A stretch of DNA of 33,701 nucleotides from Nitrospira sp. CR1.2 (GTDB taxonomy: Bacteria; Nitrospirota; Nitrospiria; Nitrospirales; Nitrospiraceae). Positions 1-7,667 of the stretch are shown piece by piece. The notes beneath the pieces were generated by a model. It searched no databases. It was not told where the DNA came from and worked only from the letters and a program-made list of their open reading frames with translations. Each line of letters begins with the position of its first letter. Position 1 is the stretch's first letter. The stretch spans positions 1-33,701 of the forward strand of contig WIAG01000039.1 of NCBI GenBank assembly GCA_014055495.1, in the 5' to 3' direction. Position numbers and translations under genes: made by a program.

Positions 1-2
1 GC

Positions 3-935
3 CTCGTCACCTATGCGTCCCGCTCGGTCCTGCAGGCCATTCATGAACATAAGAATTGGAATACCGTCGCGCTCGGCACCACCACCACCTTCACCGAGCT
101 GCGCAACTGGCCGGTGGCCGACGGGAGTTTTTTCACGCAGACCGATGAGGATACCGCCGCCAAAGTCGTCGTACTGGGGAAAACCGTCGCGGACAATTTG
201 TTCGAGCGAGGCGAGGAGATCATCGGCGCACAGATCCGACTCAAGAATGTCCCGTTACGCGTGATCGGCATCCTGTCGCCGAAAGGCCAATCGCTGTCCG
301 GCCAGGATCAAGACGATCTCGTCGTCCTGCCCTTTACGACGGCGGAACGGAAAGTCCTGGGCACGAAATTCCTCGGCACCGTCGGCATCATCATGGTCGC
401 CGCCCAGCATCGCTACAGCATTCCCGCCGCCGTGGAAGAGATCAACGAACTCCTGCGCGCGCGACACCGGATTCACCCGGCGGAGGAAAACGACTTTACC
501 ATCCGCACCATGGAGGATGTCGCCAAGACCGTCGCCGGCGCCAGCCGCACCATGATGGTCATGCTGCTCAGCATCGCCTCCATCTCGCTCCTGGTGGGTG
601 GTATCGGCATCATGAACATTTTGCTGGTGTCGGTCACGGAGCGCACCAGAGAGATCGGCATTCGCATGGCGGTGGGCGCCACACGCTCCCACATTCTGCT
701 GCAGTTTCTCGTCGAGGCAATTATTCTGACCGCGATCGGCGGCCTGGTCGGTATCCTGTTCGGTGTCGCCGGGGCTCGCATTCTCACTCGTTTCATCAGT
801 TGGCCGACGATTATTTCTTCACAGGCTGTGTCGGTGGCGTTTCTGTTCTCCTTGGCCGTGGGCATCTTCTTCGGTCTCTACCCGGCCAATAAAGCCTCAC
901 GGATGAATCCGATTGAAGCGTTGCATTATGAGTAG
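3..935 (+). CDS. MacB/FtsX-type ABC transporter permease (5' end missing)
   Basis: The reading frame is open from the first bases of the window to a TAG at 933-935, so this is the C-terminal ~310 residues of a larger protein; the GTG at 114 is internal and not a real start. The visible part has an extracytoplasmic MacB-type core domain, then three membrane segments of the FtsX fold. The stretch GGIGIMNILLVSV followed by TERTREIGIRMAVGA is the classic MacB/LolE-like signature, and the protein ends with the usual NKASRMNPIEALHYE-type tail. Family members work with a separate or fused ATPase and an adaptor to move lipoproteins, peptides or drugs, or act as mechanotransmission complexes. The partner genes would lie left of the window. 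The substrate cannot be told. Confidence 0.9.
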   Translation, partial: LVTYASRSVLQAIHEHKNWNTVALGTTTTFTELRNWPVADGSFFTQTDEDTAAKVVVLGKTVADNLFERGEEIIGAQIRLKNVPLRVIGILSPKGQSLSGQDQDDLVVLPFTTAERKVLGTKFLGTVGIIMVAAQHRYSIPAAVEEINELLRARHRIHPAEENDFTIRTMEDVAKTVAGASRTMMVMLLSIASISLLVGGIGIMNILLVSVTERTREIGIRMAVGATRSHILLQFLVEAIILTAIGGLVGILFGVAGARILTRFISWPTIISSQAVSVAFLFSLAVGIFFGLYPANKASRMNPIEALHYE

Positions 936-1109
936 CACTCTCAGCGACGACATTTCGTCTTATCCGTGCGGGGGAGCTTATGGCCAAGTCCTCGCCAGCC
1001 AAGGTCCCGACGAAATCCGCGACGCCATGACTCTCCCATTCGCCACACAGTCGCCTGAGATGGTCAACCGGCGGGTTCTCCCACCGTCCATCTCGGCCTT
1101 CGGCTCCCC

Positions 1110-1873
1110 GTGAGCATCGGCACCAAGCGGCATAGGTCCACCGGAGCGGAACCTGCCCGGGCCAAGAAGCATCGGCGCGCGGCGCCCCGGGTCATCATCC
1201 TCCCCGACACGTGGTCCCCCTTCCAAACTTTGACGGCACGGTTCGGGCTTGCCCTCCTCCTATTCGTCCTGGTCTTCCTCCTGCTCTGGCTACATCGAAC
1301 CGGACTGCGGGATCAGATCGACGGCCATGTGTCCTTCTCCGACGTGGTGTACGTCACCATGATCACCATCACCACCGTGGGTTATGGCGACATTGTTCCC
1401 GTGTCGACAGCCGCCCGCTTGCTGGATGCGCTCATCGTTACCCCGGCGCGGCTGATGATCTGGTTTCTTTTTCTTGGCACCTGAACCTCACCGTGCGCAT
1501 CATTGTCAGCGCGAAGAAGGAGGAGAACGTCAGACTCCTCCGCCAAGGAGGAGCCGACGCCATCGTGTCGCCCGCAACCTTCGGCGGCTATATTTTGGCC
1601 GCTGCCGTCGAGCATGGACACATGGTGCACTATGTGAACGACTTACTGACCGCCGGCGGGAATATCCGCCTGGTCGAACGTCCAGCGCGCGCTGATGAAG
1701 TCGGAAAGAGACCGGAACAGCTCAAGCCTGACCTCTTGCTCCAATTGTATCGAGACAAGTCCATGATTCCGATTTTTGACTTGGACCGGATCGAGGGCCT
1801 GCGACGGGGCGATATCATGGTACTGCTGACGGCCGCGATTCCGCCTACGCACACAACGGAGGCGGACACCTGA
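1110..1873 (+). pseudogene. Broken potassium channel (pore domain plus truncated RCK/TrkA domain)
   Basis: The first frame (GTG 1110 to TGA 1482-1484, 124 aa) has a basic N-terminus, a transmembrane helix (about residues 42-62), a pore helix and the K+ selectivity filter TVGYGD (1374-1391), then the start of the second helix, ending ARLMIWFLFLGT-stop. The homologous continuation is in the +2 frame from about 1478 (HLNLTVRIIVSAKKEEN) to 1873 and looks like the second half of a TrkA-N (RCK) domain plus a TrkA-C-like end. About 80-90 residues expected between them in pore-RCK channels, including the Rossmann glycine motif, are absent. The simplest reading is an internal deletion that also shifted the frame. 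A truncated pore-only protein could still be made. A short ORF at 980-1030 (MAKSSPAKVPTKSATP-stop) after a GGGGAG may be a remnant of the original N-terminus. Confidence 0.75.
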
Positions 1874-1950
1874 ACAGCGATCACCGGTTTAGTTGAGCGC
1901 AGGCATCAGACGGACCGCTCGACGGACTGTGGTCTGGGAGTCGTACTGGT

Positions 1951-2880
1951 TCAACTTCCCGCCACCTGCTGTTCCGCATGGTAGGAACTGCGGACCAGCG
2001 GGCCTGATTCGACGTGGCGGAAGCCGAGGGCGAGCCCCTCTTCTCTCAAGGCGGCGAATTCGTCCGGGTGGTAGAAACGCGCGACAGGGAGATGCGCTTT
2101 GGTCGGCTGAAGATATTGTCCGAGGGTGATGATGTCGCAATCGACCGCTCGCAAGTCGCGCATGACTTCTCGCGCCTCATCCGTCGATTCCCCCATGCCG
2201 AGAATCAACCCGGATTTGGTCGTCATGCCCATCTGCTTGGCGCGGCCCAGCAATTCAATCGACCGCTGATATTTCCCCTGCGGCCTGATCGAGGGAACCA
2301 AACGGCGCACCGTTTCGATGTTGTGATTCAGGATGTCCGGCCGTTCGGCCGCCACCGCCGCAAGGGCGGCCTCGTTGCCCTCGAAATCCGGAATGAGCAC
2401 CTCGATCGTGCAGCTGGGGATCAACCGCCGGATGTGGCGGATGGTGTCGGCGAAGACCGATGCACCGCCGTCTGCCAGTTCATCGCGATTGACCGATGTG
2501 ATCACCGCATGACGCAGATTGAGTGCCTGAATAGCCTCCGCCACACGCAACGGCTCTTCGCGATCAACCGCATGCGGCCGACCGGTCGCCACGGAGCAAT
2601 AATGGCATCTCCTAGTGCAGATATCGCCGAGAATCAAGAACGTCGCCGTGCGCGCATTCCAACATTCCCACATGTTCGGACAACGCGCCTCCTCACAAAT
2701 CGTATGGAGATTAAGCCGATCCATGGTGCTGCGAATCTCGTGATAGTCCGGGCCGGTCTGAAGTTTCACCTTGAACCAGGGCGGCAGGCGGCGGGATTGT
2801 GGAGCTGATGGCTGCTGGGCGATGGCCGATGGCCGATTCTCTCCAGATGAGGACCGAGGATCGATTTGAATGAAGCTCAT
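1951..2880 (-). CDS. lipA: Lipoyl synthase
   Basis: Radical-SAM enzyme that inserts two sulfurs into octanoyl groups on E2 and GcvH domains to make lipoate. About 309 aa from the ATG at 2880. It shows the N-terminal auxiliary cluster motif CEEARCPNMWEC (CX4CX5C), the radical-SAM motif CTRRCHYC (CX3CX2C), and the C-terminal RSSYHA with the conserved serine that ligates the auxiliary cluster. An upstream in-frame start exists at 2985, but the ATG at 2880 overlaps the stop of the E2 gene as ATGA, typical of translational coupling, and the extra residues do not look conserved. It is the last gene of the pdhABC-lipA operon, so the cofactor enzyme is made with the complex that uses it. Confidence 0.95.
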   Translation of the reverse strand: MSFIQIDPRSSSGENRPSAIAQQPSAPQSRRLPPWFKVKLQTGPDYHEIRSTMDRLNLHTICEEARCPNMWECWNARTATFLILGDICTRRCHYCSVATGRPHAVDREEPLRVAEAIQALNLRHAVITSVNRDELADGGASVFADTIRHIRRLIPSCTIEVLIPDFEGNEAALAAVAAERPDILNHNIETVRRLVPSIRPQGKYQRSIELLGRAKQMGMTTKSGLILGMGESTDEAREVMRDLRAVDCDIITLGQYLQPTKAHLPVARFYHPDEFAALREEGLALGFRHVESGPLVRSSYHAEQQVAGS

Positions 2881-4085
2881 GGTTTGACCACCGGAGCCAC
2901 GAGTTCCTGCGGATGCTCCAGCACCCGTTTGAACTCTTTGAGAAACTGCGCGCCCGTGAGTCCATCCAATGCCCGATGATCGCACGACAAGGTGACCTTC
3001 ATGCGTCGCCCGGCGACCACCGATCCTTTGGCCACTACCGGTACGTCCCGAATCGCCCCCACCGCGATGGCAGCGGCCTGCGGCGGCATGAGCAGGGCGA
3101 TGAAGTGGTCCACGTCGAACATCCCCAAGTTGGAAATCGCAAATGTTGCGCCGGTATATTCATCCGGCTGCAACCGCTTTTGCCTGGCCCGCTCGATCAA
3201 TAACCTACTTTCTGTGGAAATCTCCGCGAGCGTTTTCTCGCCGCAGTTTCGAATCACCGGGGTGATCAGCCCGTCCTCCGTGCCGACGGCCACGCCGATA
3301 TCGATCTGCGCATACCGCCTGATCGCGTCACCCGTAAAGGACACATTCACCTCCGGGTGCCTCAGGATAGCCAGTGCCGCAGCCTTGATCAATACATCAG
3401 TAAGCGATGGGTGAGGCTGGCGGCTCTGCTTGAACTCGTCGCGCACCTGCTCCGCCTGTTCCATGTCGATCTCGACGGTCAGATAAAAATGCGGCACCGG
3501 CGCTTTGCTCTGGACGGTCGCCCGGGCGATGGCTTTTCGCATCTGGCTCAACGGCTGATCTGTCCCGACGGGCAACAGGGATGTCGCAGGGGCCAACGCC
3601 GCCACGACATCCTCCTCGAGGATGCGCCCACCAGGACCAGTACCGGTGAGGGTGGCGAGATCGATACTCCGCTCAGCAGCCAGGGCTTTCGCGCGCGGAG
3701 AGGCGAACGGCCGTCCCCCCTCGGGACGCACCGTTTGCGCCCGGGCCGGCCCTTCGCTTTTCACTGCCGCTGCGCCGGCTTTGGGGCCATTGCCGATCGA
3801 CGGCGCCGCTACCACGCCGTCCGACAAAGCCGATGCAATGTCTTCATCGGCGTCAGCGATAACCGCAATCAACGTGCCGGAGGCCACCGTCTCACCCTCA
3901 CGGACGAGGATCTTGCGCAGGAGGCCGGGGGCAAAGGCTTCCAGATCCATGACCGCCTTATCGGTTTCGATTTCGGCGATCACTTCGCCCGCATGCACCT
4001 GCTCACCTTCGCGCTTCTTCCACGCGAGCAACACCCCTTCTTCCATCGTATCCGTCAGTTTGGGCATGACCACACGACTAGCCAT
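2877..4085 (-). CDS. pdhC: Pyruvate dehydrogenase E2, dihydrolipoamide acetyltransferase
   Basis: Core acetyltransferase of the pyruvate dehydrogenase complex, moving acetyl from lipoyl-lysine to CoA. From the ATG at 4085 it is 402 aa: one lipoyl domain (about 1-78, lipoyl Lys43 in EIETDKAVMD), an Ala/Pro-rich linker, a peripheral subunit-binding domain (about 125-165, from FASPRAKALAAE to EEDVVAAL), and the catalytic domain ending with DHRALDG, which carries the active-site His and Asp. The start at 4085 is preceded by GGAGGGGAA at good spacing; the earlier start at 4127 lacks this. It lies 63 bp after pdhB and overlaps lipA by 4 bp. A 2-oxoglutarate or branched-chain E2 is possible, but the E1 subunits favour pyruvate. 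Confidence 0.93.
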   Translation of the reverse strand: MASRVVMPKLTDTMEEGVLLAWKKREGEQVHAGEVIAEIETDKAVMDLEAFAPGLLRKILVREGETVASGTLIAVIADADEDIASALSDGVVAAPSIGNGPKAGAAAVKSEGPARAQTVRPEGGRPFASPRAKALAAERSIDLATLTGTGPGGRILEEDVVAALAPATSLLPVGTDQPLSQMRKAIARATVQSKAPVPHFYLTVEIDMEQAEQVRDEFKQSRQPHPSLTDVLIKAAALAILRHPEVNVSFTGDAIRRYAQIDIGVAVGTEDGLITPVIRNCGEKTLAEISTESRLLIERARQKRLQPDEYTGATFAISNLGMFDVDHFIALLMPPQAAAIAVGAIRDVPVVAKGSVVAGRRMKVTLSCDHRALDGLTGAQFLKEFKRVLEHPQELVAPVVKP

Positions 4086-4148
4086 GGATTCCCCTCCAGG
4101 AAGCGGACCATCTCCGAAGCCTGCCACGGACGATGCGTCGCCCCTGTC

Positions 4149-5126
4149 TCATGCGGCACCACAGACTGATTTCACGGCGGCCACTACGCGGGGCGCGTCC
4201 GGAATGGCCGCGTCCTCCAACGGTCGGCTGTACGGCATGGGCACCTCTTCGCCGGTCACGCGCACGATCGGTGCGTCCAGGTAGTCGAACGCGGCTGCAT
4301 AGACACTCTCTGCAATCTGCGCCCCCAGGCCGCAGAAGCGCCACCCTTCTTCGACGATCACCAGCCTGCCGGTCTTCTTGACCGAGTCGACGATCGTGTC
4401 GAGATCCAACGGCTTGAGCGTCCGGGGATCGATGACCTCGACGTCGAGACCGTCCCGACTGAGCTGCTCGGCCGCCTCCAACGCAACGACCAGCATTTTG
4501 GAATAGGCCACGACCGTCACATCCGTCCCCGCCCGTTTCACGTCGGCCTGCCCGAGCGGAATCGTATACTCACCTTCGGCGACCTCGCCCTTTGTCCCAT
4601 ACAGCAGTTGCGCCTCGATGAAAATCACGGGGTTCTGATCGCGGATCGCGCTCTTCAGCAACCCCTTAGCATCCTGGGGCGTGGACGGCGCTACGACTTT
4701 CAAGCCCGGCACATGGCAGAACCAGGCCTCCAAGCTTTGGGAATGCTGCGCGCCCAGTTGATGCGCCGCGCTGCCGGGTCCGCGAATGACGAGGGGCACG
4801 GACAGTTGGCCACCGGACATGTAGCGGATCTTGGCGGCGTTGTTGACGATCTGATCCAGCGCCACGATGCCGAAATTCATGGTCATCAACTCGACGATCG
4901 GCTGCAATCCCGCCATAGCTGCACCGATCGCCAAGCCGGTGAAGCCCGCTTCGGTGATCGGTGTATCCACCACCCGCTGCGGCCCGAACTCTTCAACGAA
5001 GCCTTTGGTCACCTTGAATGCGCCCTGGTAGTACCCCACCTCCTCGCCGATCAGAAAGATGCGCGAGTCTCGTCGCATCTCCTCCCTCATGGCCTGGTTG
5101 AGCGCTTCTCGATAGGACAGCAGCAT
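4149..5126 (-). CDS. pdhB: Pyruvate dehydrogenase E1 component, beta subunit
   Basis: Forms the alpha2beta2 thiamine-diphosphate E1 that decarboxylates pyruvate and acetylates the E2 lipoyl arm. 325 aa from the ATG at 5126, the usual length. It starts MLLSYREALNQAM and shows IFLIGEEVG, VVDTPITEAGFTGLAIGAA, the QLGAQHSQSLEAWF loop with the conserved active-site His, and the C-terminal transketolase domain with VEVIDPRTLKPLD and IVEEGWRFCG. A longer frame reaches 5192, but it would overlap pdhA; the ATG at 5126 lies 7 bp after the pdhA stop and follows GGAGGA. Second gene of the minus-strand pdh operon. Confidence 0.94.
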   Translation of the reverse strand: MLLSYREALNQAMREEMRRDSRIFLIGEEVGYYQGAFKVTKGFVEEFGPQRVVDTPITEAGFTGLAIGAAMAGLQPIVELMTMNFGIVALDQIVNNAAKIRYMSGGQLSVPLVIRGPGSAAHQLGAQHSQSLEAWFCHVPGLKVVAPSTPQDAKGLLKSAIRDQNPVIFIEAQLLYGTKGEVAEGEYTIPLGQADVKRAGTDVTVVAYSKMLVVALEAAEQLSRDGLDVEVIDPRTLKPLDLDTIVDSVKKTGRLVIVEEGWRFCGLGAQIAESVYAAAFDYLDAPIVRVTGEEVPMPYSRPLEDAAIPDAPRVVAAVKSVCGAA

Positions 5127-5133
5127 GATGAAC

Positions 5134-6111
5134 CTAGTCCTCCACCATGACATCGTGATGGAGAGTCGCCGGATCGGGAAACGGGCTCTCATCGGCGAAT
5201 TTCACTGCAGCGGCCACGATCTCCCCGACCCCCTGCTCCAAAGGTTTGAAGTCGGCTTCCACGCAGAGCGCCTGATCCAGGATCTGCTGCTTCAGCAGCA
5301 CCAACGGGTCCCGCCTGCGATGTTCTTCGACTTCCTCCTTGCTCCGGTAATGGCCATGGGAGGGATCGGCCATCGAGTGGCCCATGAACCGATAGGTCAT
5401 CGCCTCGATGAAAAACGGTCCATGCCCGGCGCGAACCTGATCCACCACGGTGCGCATTAATGCCCGCATTGCCAACACATCCATGCCGTCGACACGCTCG
5501 GCCATGATGCCGTAGGAGCGAGCGGCCTCCGCCACATTGTCATAGAGGGCGACGGCACGTTTCACCGGCGTGCCCATGCCGTAGCGATTATTTTCACAGA
5601 TGAAGATCACGGGAAGTTTCCAGAGGGCCGCCAGGTTGAAGGCTTCGTGAGCCTGCCCACTCGGAACAGCCCCTTCCCCGAAGAAACACACGGTCACGAG
5701 GTCTTGCTTCTGATATTTCGTGGCGAAAGCCAGCCCGGTCGCCAGGGGAATGTGCCCGCCGACGATGGCGTATCCGCCCATGAATCGATTCGCGAGGTCC
5801 ACCAGGTGCATGGAGCCGCCCTTGCCTTGGCACAGCCCGGTCGCCTTGCCGAAGAGTTCGGCCATCACCTTGCCGGGGTCAGACCCGCGCGCAAGACAGT
5901 GCCCGTGGTCTCGGTAGGCGCTGATGACATAGTCATCCGGCCTGAGCGCAGCGATGGCTCCGACGGCGATCGCCTCTTCACCGATATAGAGATGGAGAAA
6001 CCCGGCAATCTTGGCAAGGGCGTACATCTCCGCCGATTTCTCTTCGAACCGGCGGATCAGCAGCATCTGGCGGTAGAGGGAAAGCAGATCGTCCCTGTCC
6101 ATACCGCTCAT
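5134..6111 (-). CDS. pdhA: Pyruvate dehydrogenase E1 component, alpha subunit
   Basis: ThDP-binding subunit of E1. About 325 aa from the ATG at 6111 (MSGMDRDDLL); an ATG at 6102 is an equally plausible start and neither has a clear ribosome site. It shows RRFEEKSAEMYA, GFLHLYIGEEA, YRDHGHCLARG, KGGSMH, GGHIPLATG, and the cofactor region ending ICENNRYGMGT. The metal-binding GDG triplet reads GEG here (FFGEGAVPSG), a conservative but uncommon change. The phosphorylation-loop region YRFMGHSMADPSHGHYR is intact. First gene of pdhA-pdhB-pdhC-lipA; no E3 (dihydrolipoamide dehydrogenase) gene lies in the window, so E3 must be supplied from elsewhere. Confidence 0.94.
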   Translation of the reverse strand: MSGMDRDDLLSLYRQMLLIRRFEEKSAEMYALAKIAGFLHLYIGEEAIAVGAIAALRPDDYVISAYRDHGHCLARGSDPGKVMAELFGKATGLCQGKGGSMHLVDLANRFMGGYAIVGGHIPLATGLAFATKYQKQDLVTVCFFGEGAVPSGQAHEAFNLAALWKLPVIFICENNRYGMGTPVKRAVALYDNVAEAARSYGIMAERVDGMDVLAMRALMRTVVDQVRAGHGPFFIEAMTYRFMGHSMADPSHGHYRSKEEVEEHRRRDPLVLLKQQILDQALCVEADFKPLEQGVGEIVAAAVKFADESPFPDPATLHHDVMVED

Positions 6112-6222
6112 TATGCATGCCACGACTGGACGACTCAACCGGGATGTACGGCGATCGATTCCGAGTGGGGCGGGAAACAGATAGAAAACCGGGTGGAGAG
6201 CTCGGGGGGAACACATCGAGGA

Positions 6223-6253
6223 CTCCGATGCGGGCCTCAGGCCCGCATCGGAG
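6223..6253 (-). terminator. Strong hairpin, probable terminator of the upstream minus-strand gene
   Basis: A perfect 14-bp inverted repeat (CTCCGATGCGGGCC and its complement) closes a 3-base TCA loop. It begins 9 bases past the stop of the secreted hypothetical gene on the minus strand and precedes pdhA. No clear U-tract follows on either strand, so it may be an mRNA-stabilising or factor-assisted terminator rather than a classic intrinsic one. Confidence 0.5.
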
Positions 6254-6261
6254 CGCCGACG

Positions 6262-6936
6262 TCACTTCACCTGCGAAAAATCGGCATCGAACTGCATCGT
6301 CTGCCCATCCTGCAAGGTCACAATGACCGTGGTCTTAGCATTCGGGTCGAACGAGTCATACCCAAACCGCGCCGTGAACCTCGAGCGATACGCAGGGCCT
6401 GCACCGTCGTTCTTTCTGCCGCGATCAGCCGGGCTGAGATCCACCGGGCGGATATTCTTGCCCTTTTGCTGAAACACGAGGTCGGCCTTCTCCGCAAAGT
6501 ATTCATCATCGCCGCAGAGCTGCACTTCCACTTCCATGTTCGGCATATCCACGACTTTTTGAATGAACTCGTCGGGCATGCGCACATCTTTCTTTTGCTT
6601 CTTGGATTCCGCCGCTTCCTGCCGCCCAAACGCTTCAAGCCGATACCGTTTGGTGCGGAGAATGGCGCTGGCGCCACAGGGATCTTTCTCGGGGTCCGCG
6701 CCCACACGCGTCACCAGCGAGGCTTGTTGCAGAATTTTTTTCACGTCTTCCGGCGAGTCGGCTTTCTCCATCGGCGCTCGGCCGGCCTCCAACGCCTTCC
6801 TTGCGTCCTCAGGGGTCAACTTGACGTCGATCGCCCAGACCGGGCCGCTCGCCGCCAACACCAGTGCTCCGACGATGAGTCCAAACACCGCGTGAGCCTG
6901 CCCACGCAGATCTTCTGTGCCACGATTAGCGCGCAT
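6262..6936 (-). CDS. Secreted hypothetical protein
   Basis: 224 aa with an N-terminal signal peptide (basic start, hydrophobic AVFGLIVGALVLAASG, likely cleavage after GPVWA near residue 35), so it is probably periplasmic. The mature part is charged and soluble-looking, with two cysteines (in KDPCGAS and VQLCGDDEY) that could form a disulfide, and a C-terminal beta-rich segment (ARFGYDSF, TTVIVTLQDGQTMQFDADF). I recognise no family. GGGAGGTAGG just upstream of the ATG at 6936 supports the start. It lies 95 bp downstream of maf on the same strand and is followed by a strong hairpin, so it may be the last gene of the DUF692-dus-maf unit or stand alone. Confidence 0.75.
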   Translation of the reverse strand: MRANRGTEDLRGQAHAVFGLIVGALVLAASGPVWAIDVKLTPEDARKALEAGRAPMEKADSPEDVKKILQQASLVTRVGADPEKDPCGASAILRTKRYRLEAFGRQEAAESKKQKKDVRMPDEFIQKVVDMPNMEVEVQLCGDDEYFAEKADLVFQQKGKNIRPVDLSPADRGRKNDGAGPAYRSRFTARFGYDSFDPNAKTTVIVTLQDGQTMQFDADFSQVK

Positions 6937-7031
6937 GCCTACCTCCCTGACGCGTCTCTGAACAAGGGCGCATTGTAAAAGGATTGGGAGGGCCTTTTCA
7001 ATCTCACACCGCTCGACAGGCAGACAGGACG

Positions 7032-7664
7032 CTAGGCACCGAAACGATCCCAGTTGGGGTAGGGCTTGCTGGCGTAGAGCTGTGCAATATCGACGGGGCA
7101 GGACATACCGCGCAGATGCAGCAACTCCGCGACCAACCGCAGCGGCAACCCCACGGCTGCGGTGAAGTCCCCCTCGATCCGCTCGATCAGCGTCGCCCCG
7201 CCGCCCTGGATGGAATAGGCACCGGCCTTGCCCAGACTGTCACCCGTGACCAGATAGGCCGCCAGTGCGGCTTCGTTGAGGGGCTTCATCGTGACCAGAA
7301 CCGTCGCGAGCCGAACCGCACAGACTTCCGATCCAGGCCCGACCAGCGCGACGGCGGTCACGATCCTGTGCGGCCGCCCGGCCAGCCGCCGGAGCATGGC
7401 CTCCGCGTCGGCCATATCAACGGGCTTGCCCATTACTTCCTGCTCGAGGCTAATCAAGGTGTCGCTCCCGAGAATGAGCGCGTCAGGACAGAGCGGGAGA
7501 CAGGAGCAGGCCTTGCCTGCCGCAAACGTCAACGCCTGCTGCTCGGCAGGCCCATGCGACGTGACCTCCTCGAAAAACGGCGGCGCGACGGCCTCAAAGG
7601 GCAGGCCCAATAGGGCCAACAGTTCTTTCCGACGTGGAGATGTCGAGGCAAGAATCAATCGCAT
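7032..7664 (-). CDS. maf: Maf family nucleoside triphosphate pyrophosphatase
   Basis: 210 aa, normal length. House-cleaning enzyme that hydrolyses non-canonical or excess nucleoside triphosphates to monophosphate and pyrophosphate. The N-terminal ILASTSPRRKELL is the family signature, followed by LGSDTLISLE with the catalytic Asp, the loop GRPHRIVTAVAL, and the C-terminal KAGAYSIQGGGATLIERIEGD. The KAG-Y-IQG form resembles the dTTP/UTP-type (YhdE) branch rather than the m7GTP (YceF) branch. The start lies 3 bases after the dus stop, so the two are probably co-transcribed. Confidence 0.93.
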   Translation of the reverse strand: MRLILASTSPRRKELLALLGLPFEAVAPPFFEEVTSHGPAEQQALTFAAGKACSCLPLCPDALILGSDTLISLEQEVMGKPVDMADAEAMLRRLAGRPHRIVTAVALVGPGSEVCAVRLATVLVTMKPLNEAALAAYLVTGDSLGKAGAYSIQGGGATLIERIEGDFTAAVGLPLRLVAELLHLRGMSCPVDIAQLYASKPYPNWDRFGA

Positions 7665-7667
7665 GGG

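Noticed and set aside
913-1113. 66-aa open frame between the permease and the channel
   Set aside because: It overlaps the permease end out of frame, has no ribosome site and no conserved look; it is more likely leftover sequence of the damaged channel gene.
5647-6978. 443-aa open frame on the plus strand opposite pdhA and the secreted hypothetical gene
   Set aside because: It spans two well-supported genes on the opposite strand, has Arg/His/Pro-rich shadow composition and no recognisable domain; long antisense frames are expected in high-GC DNA.
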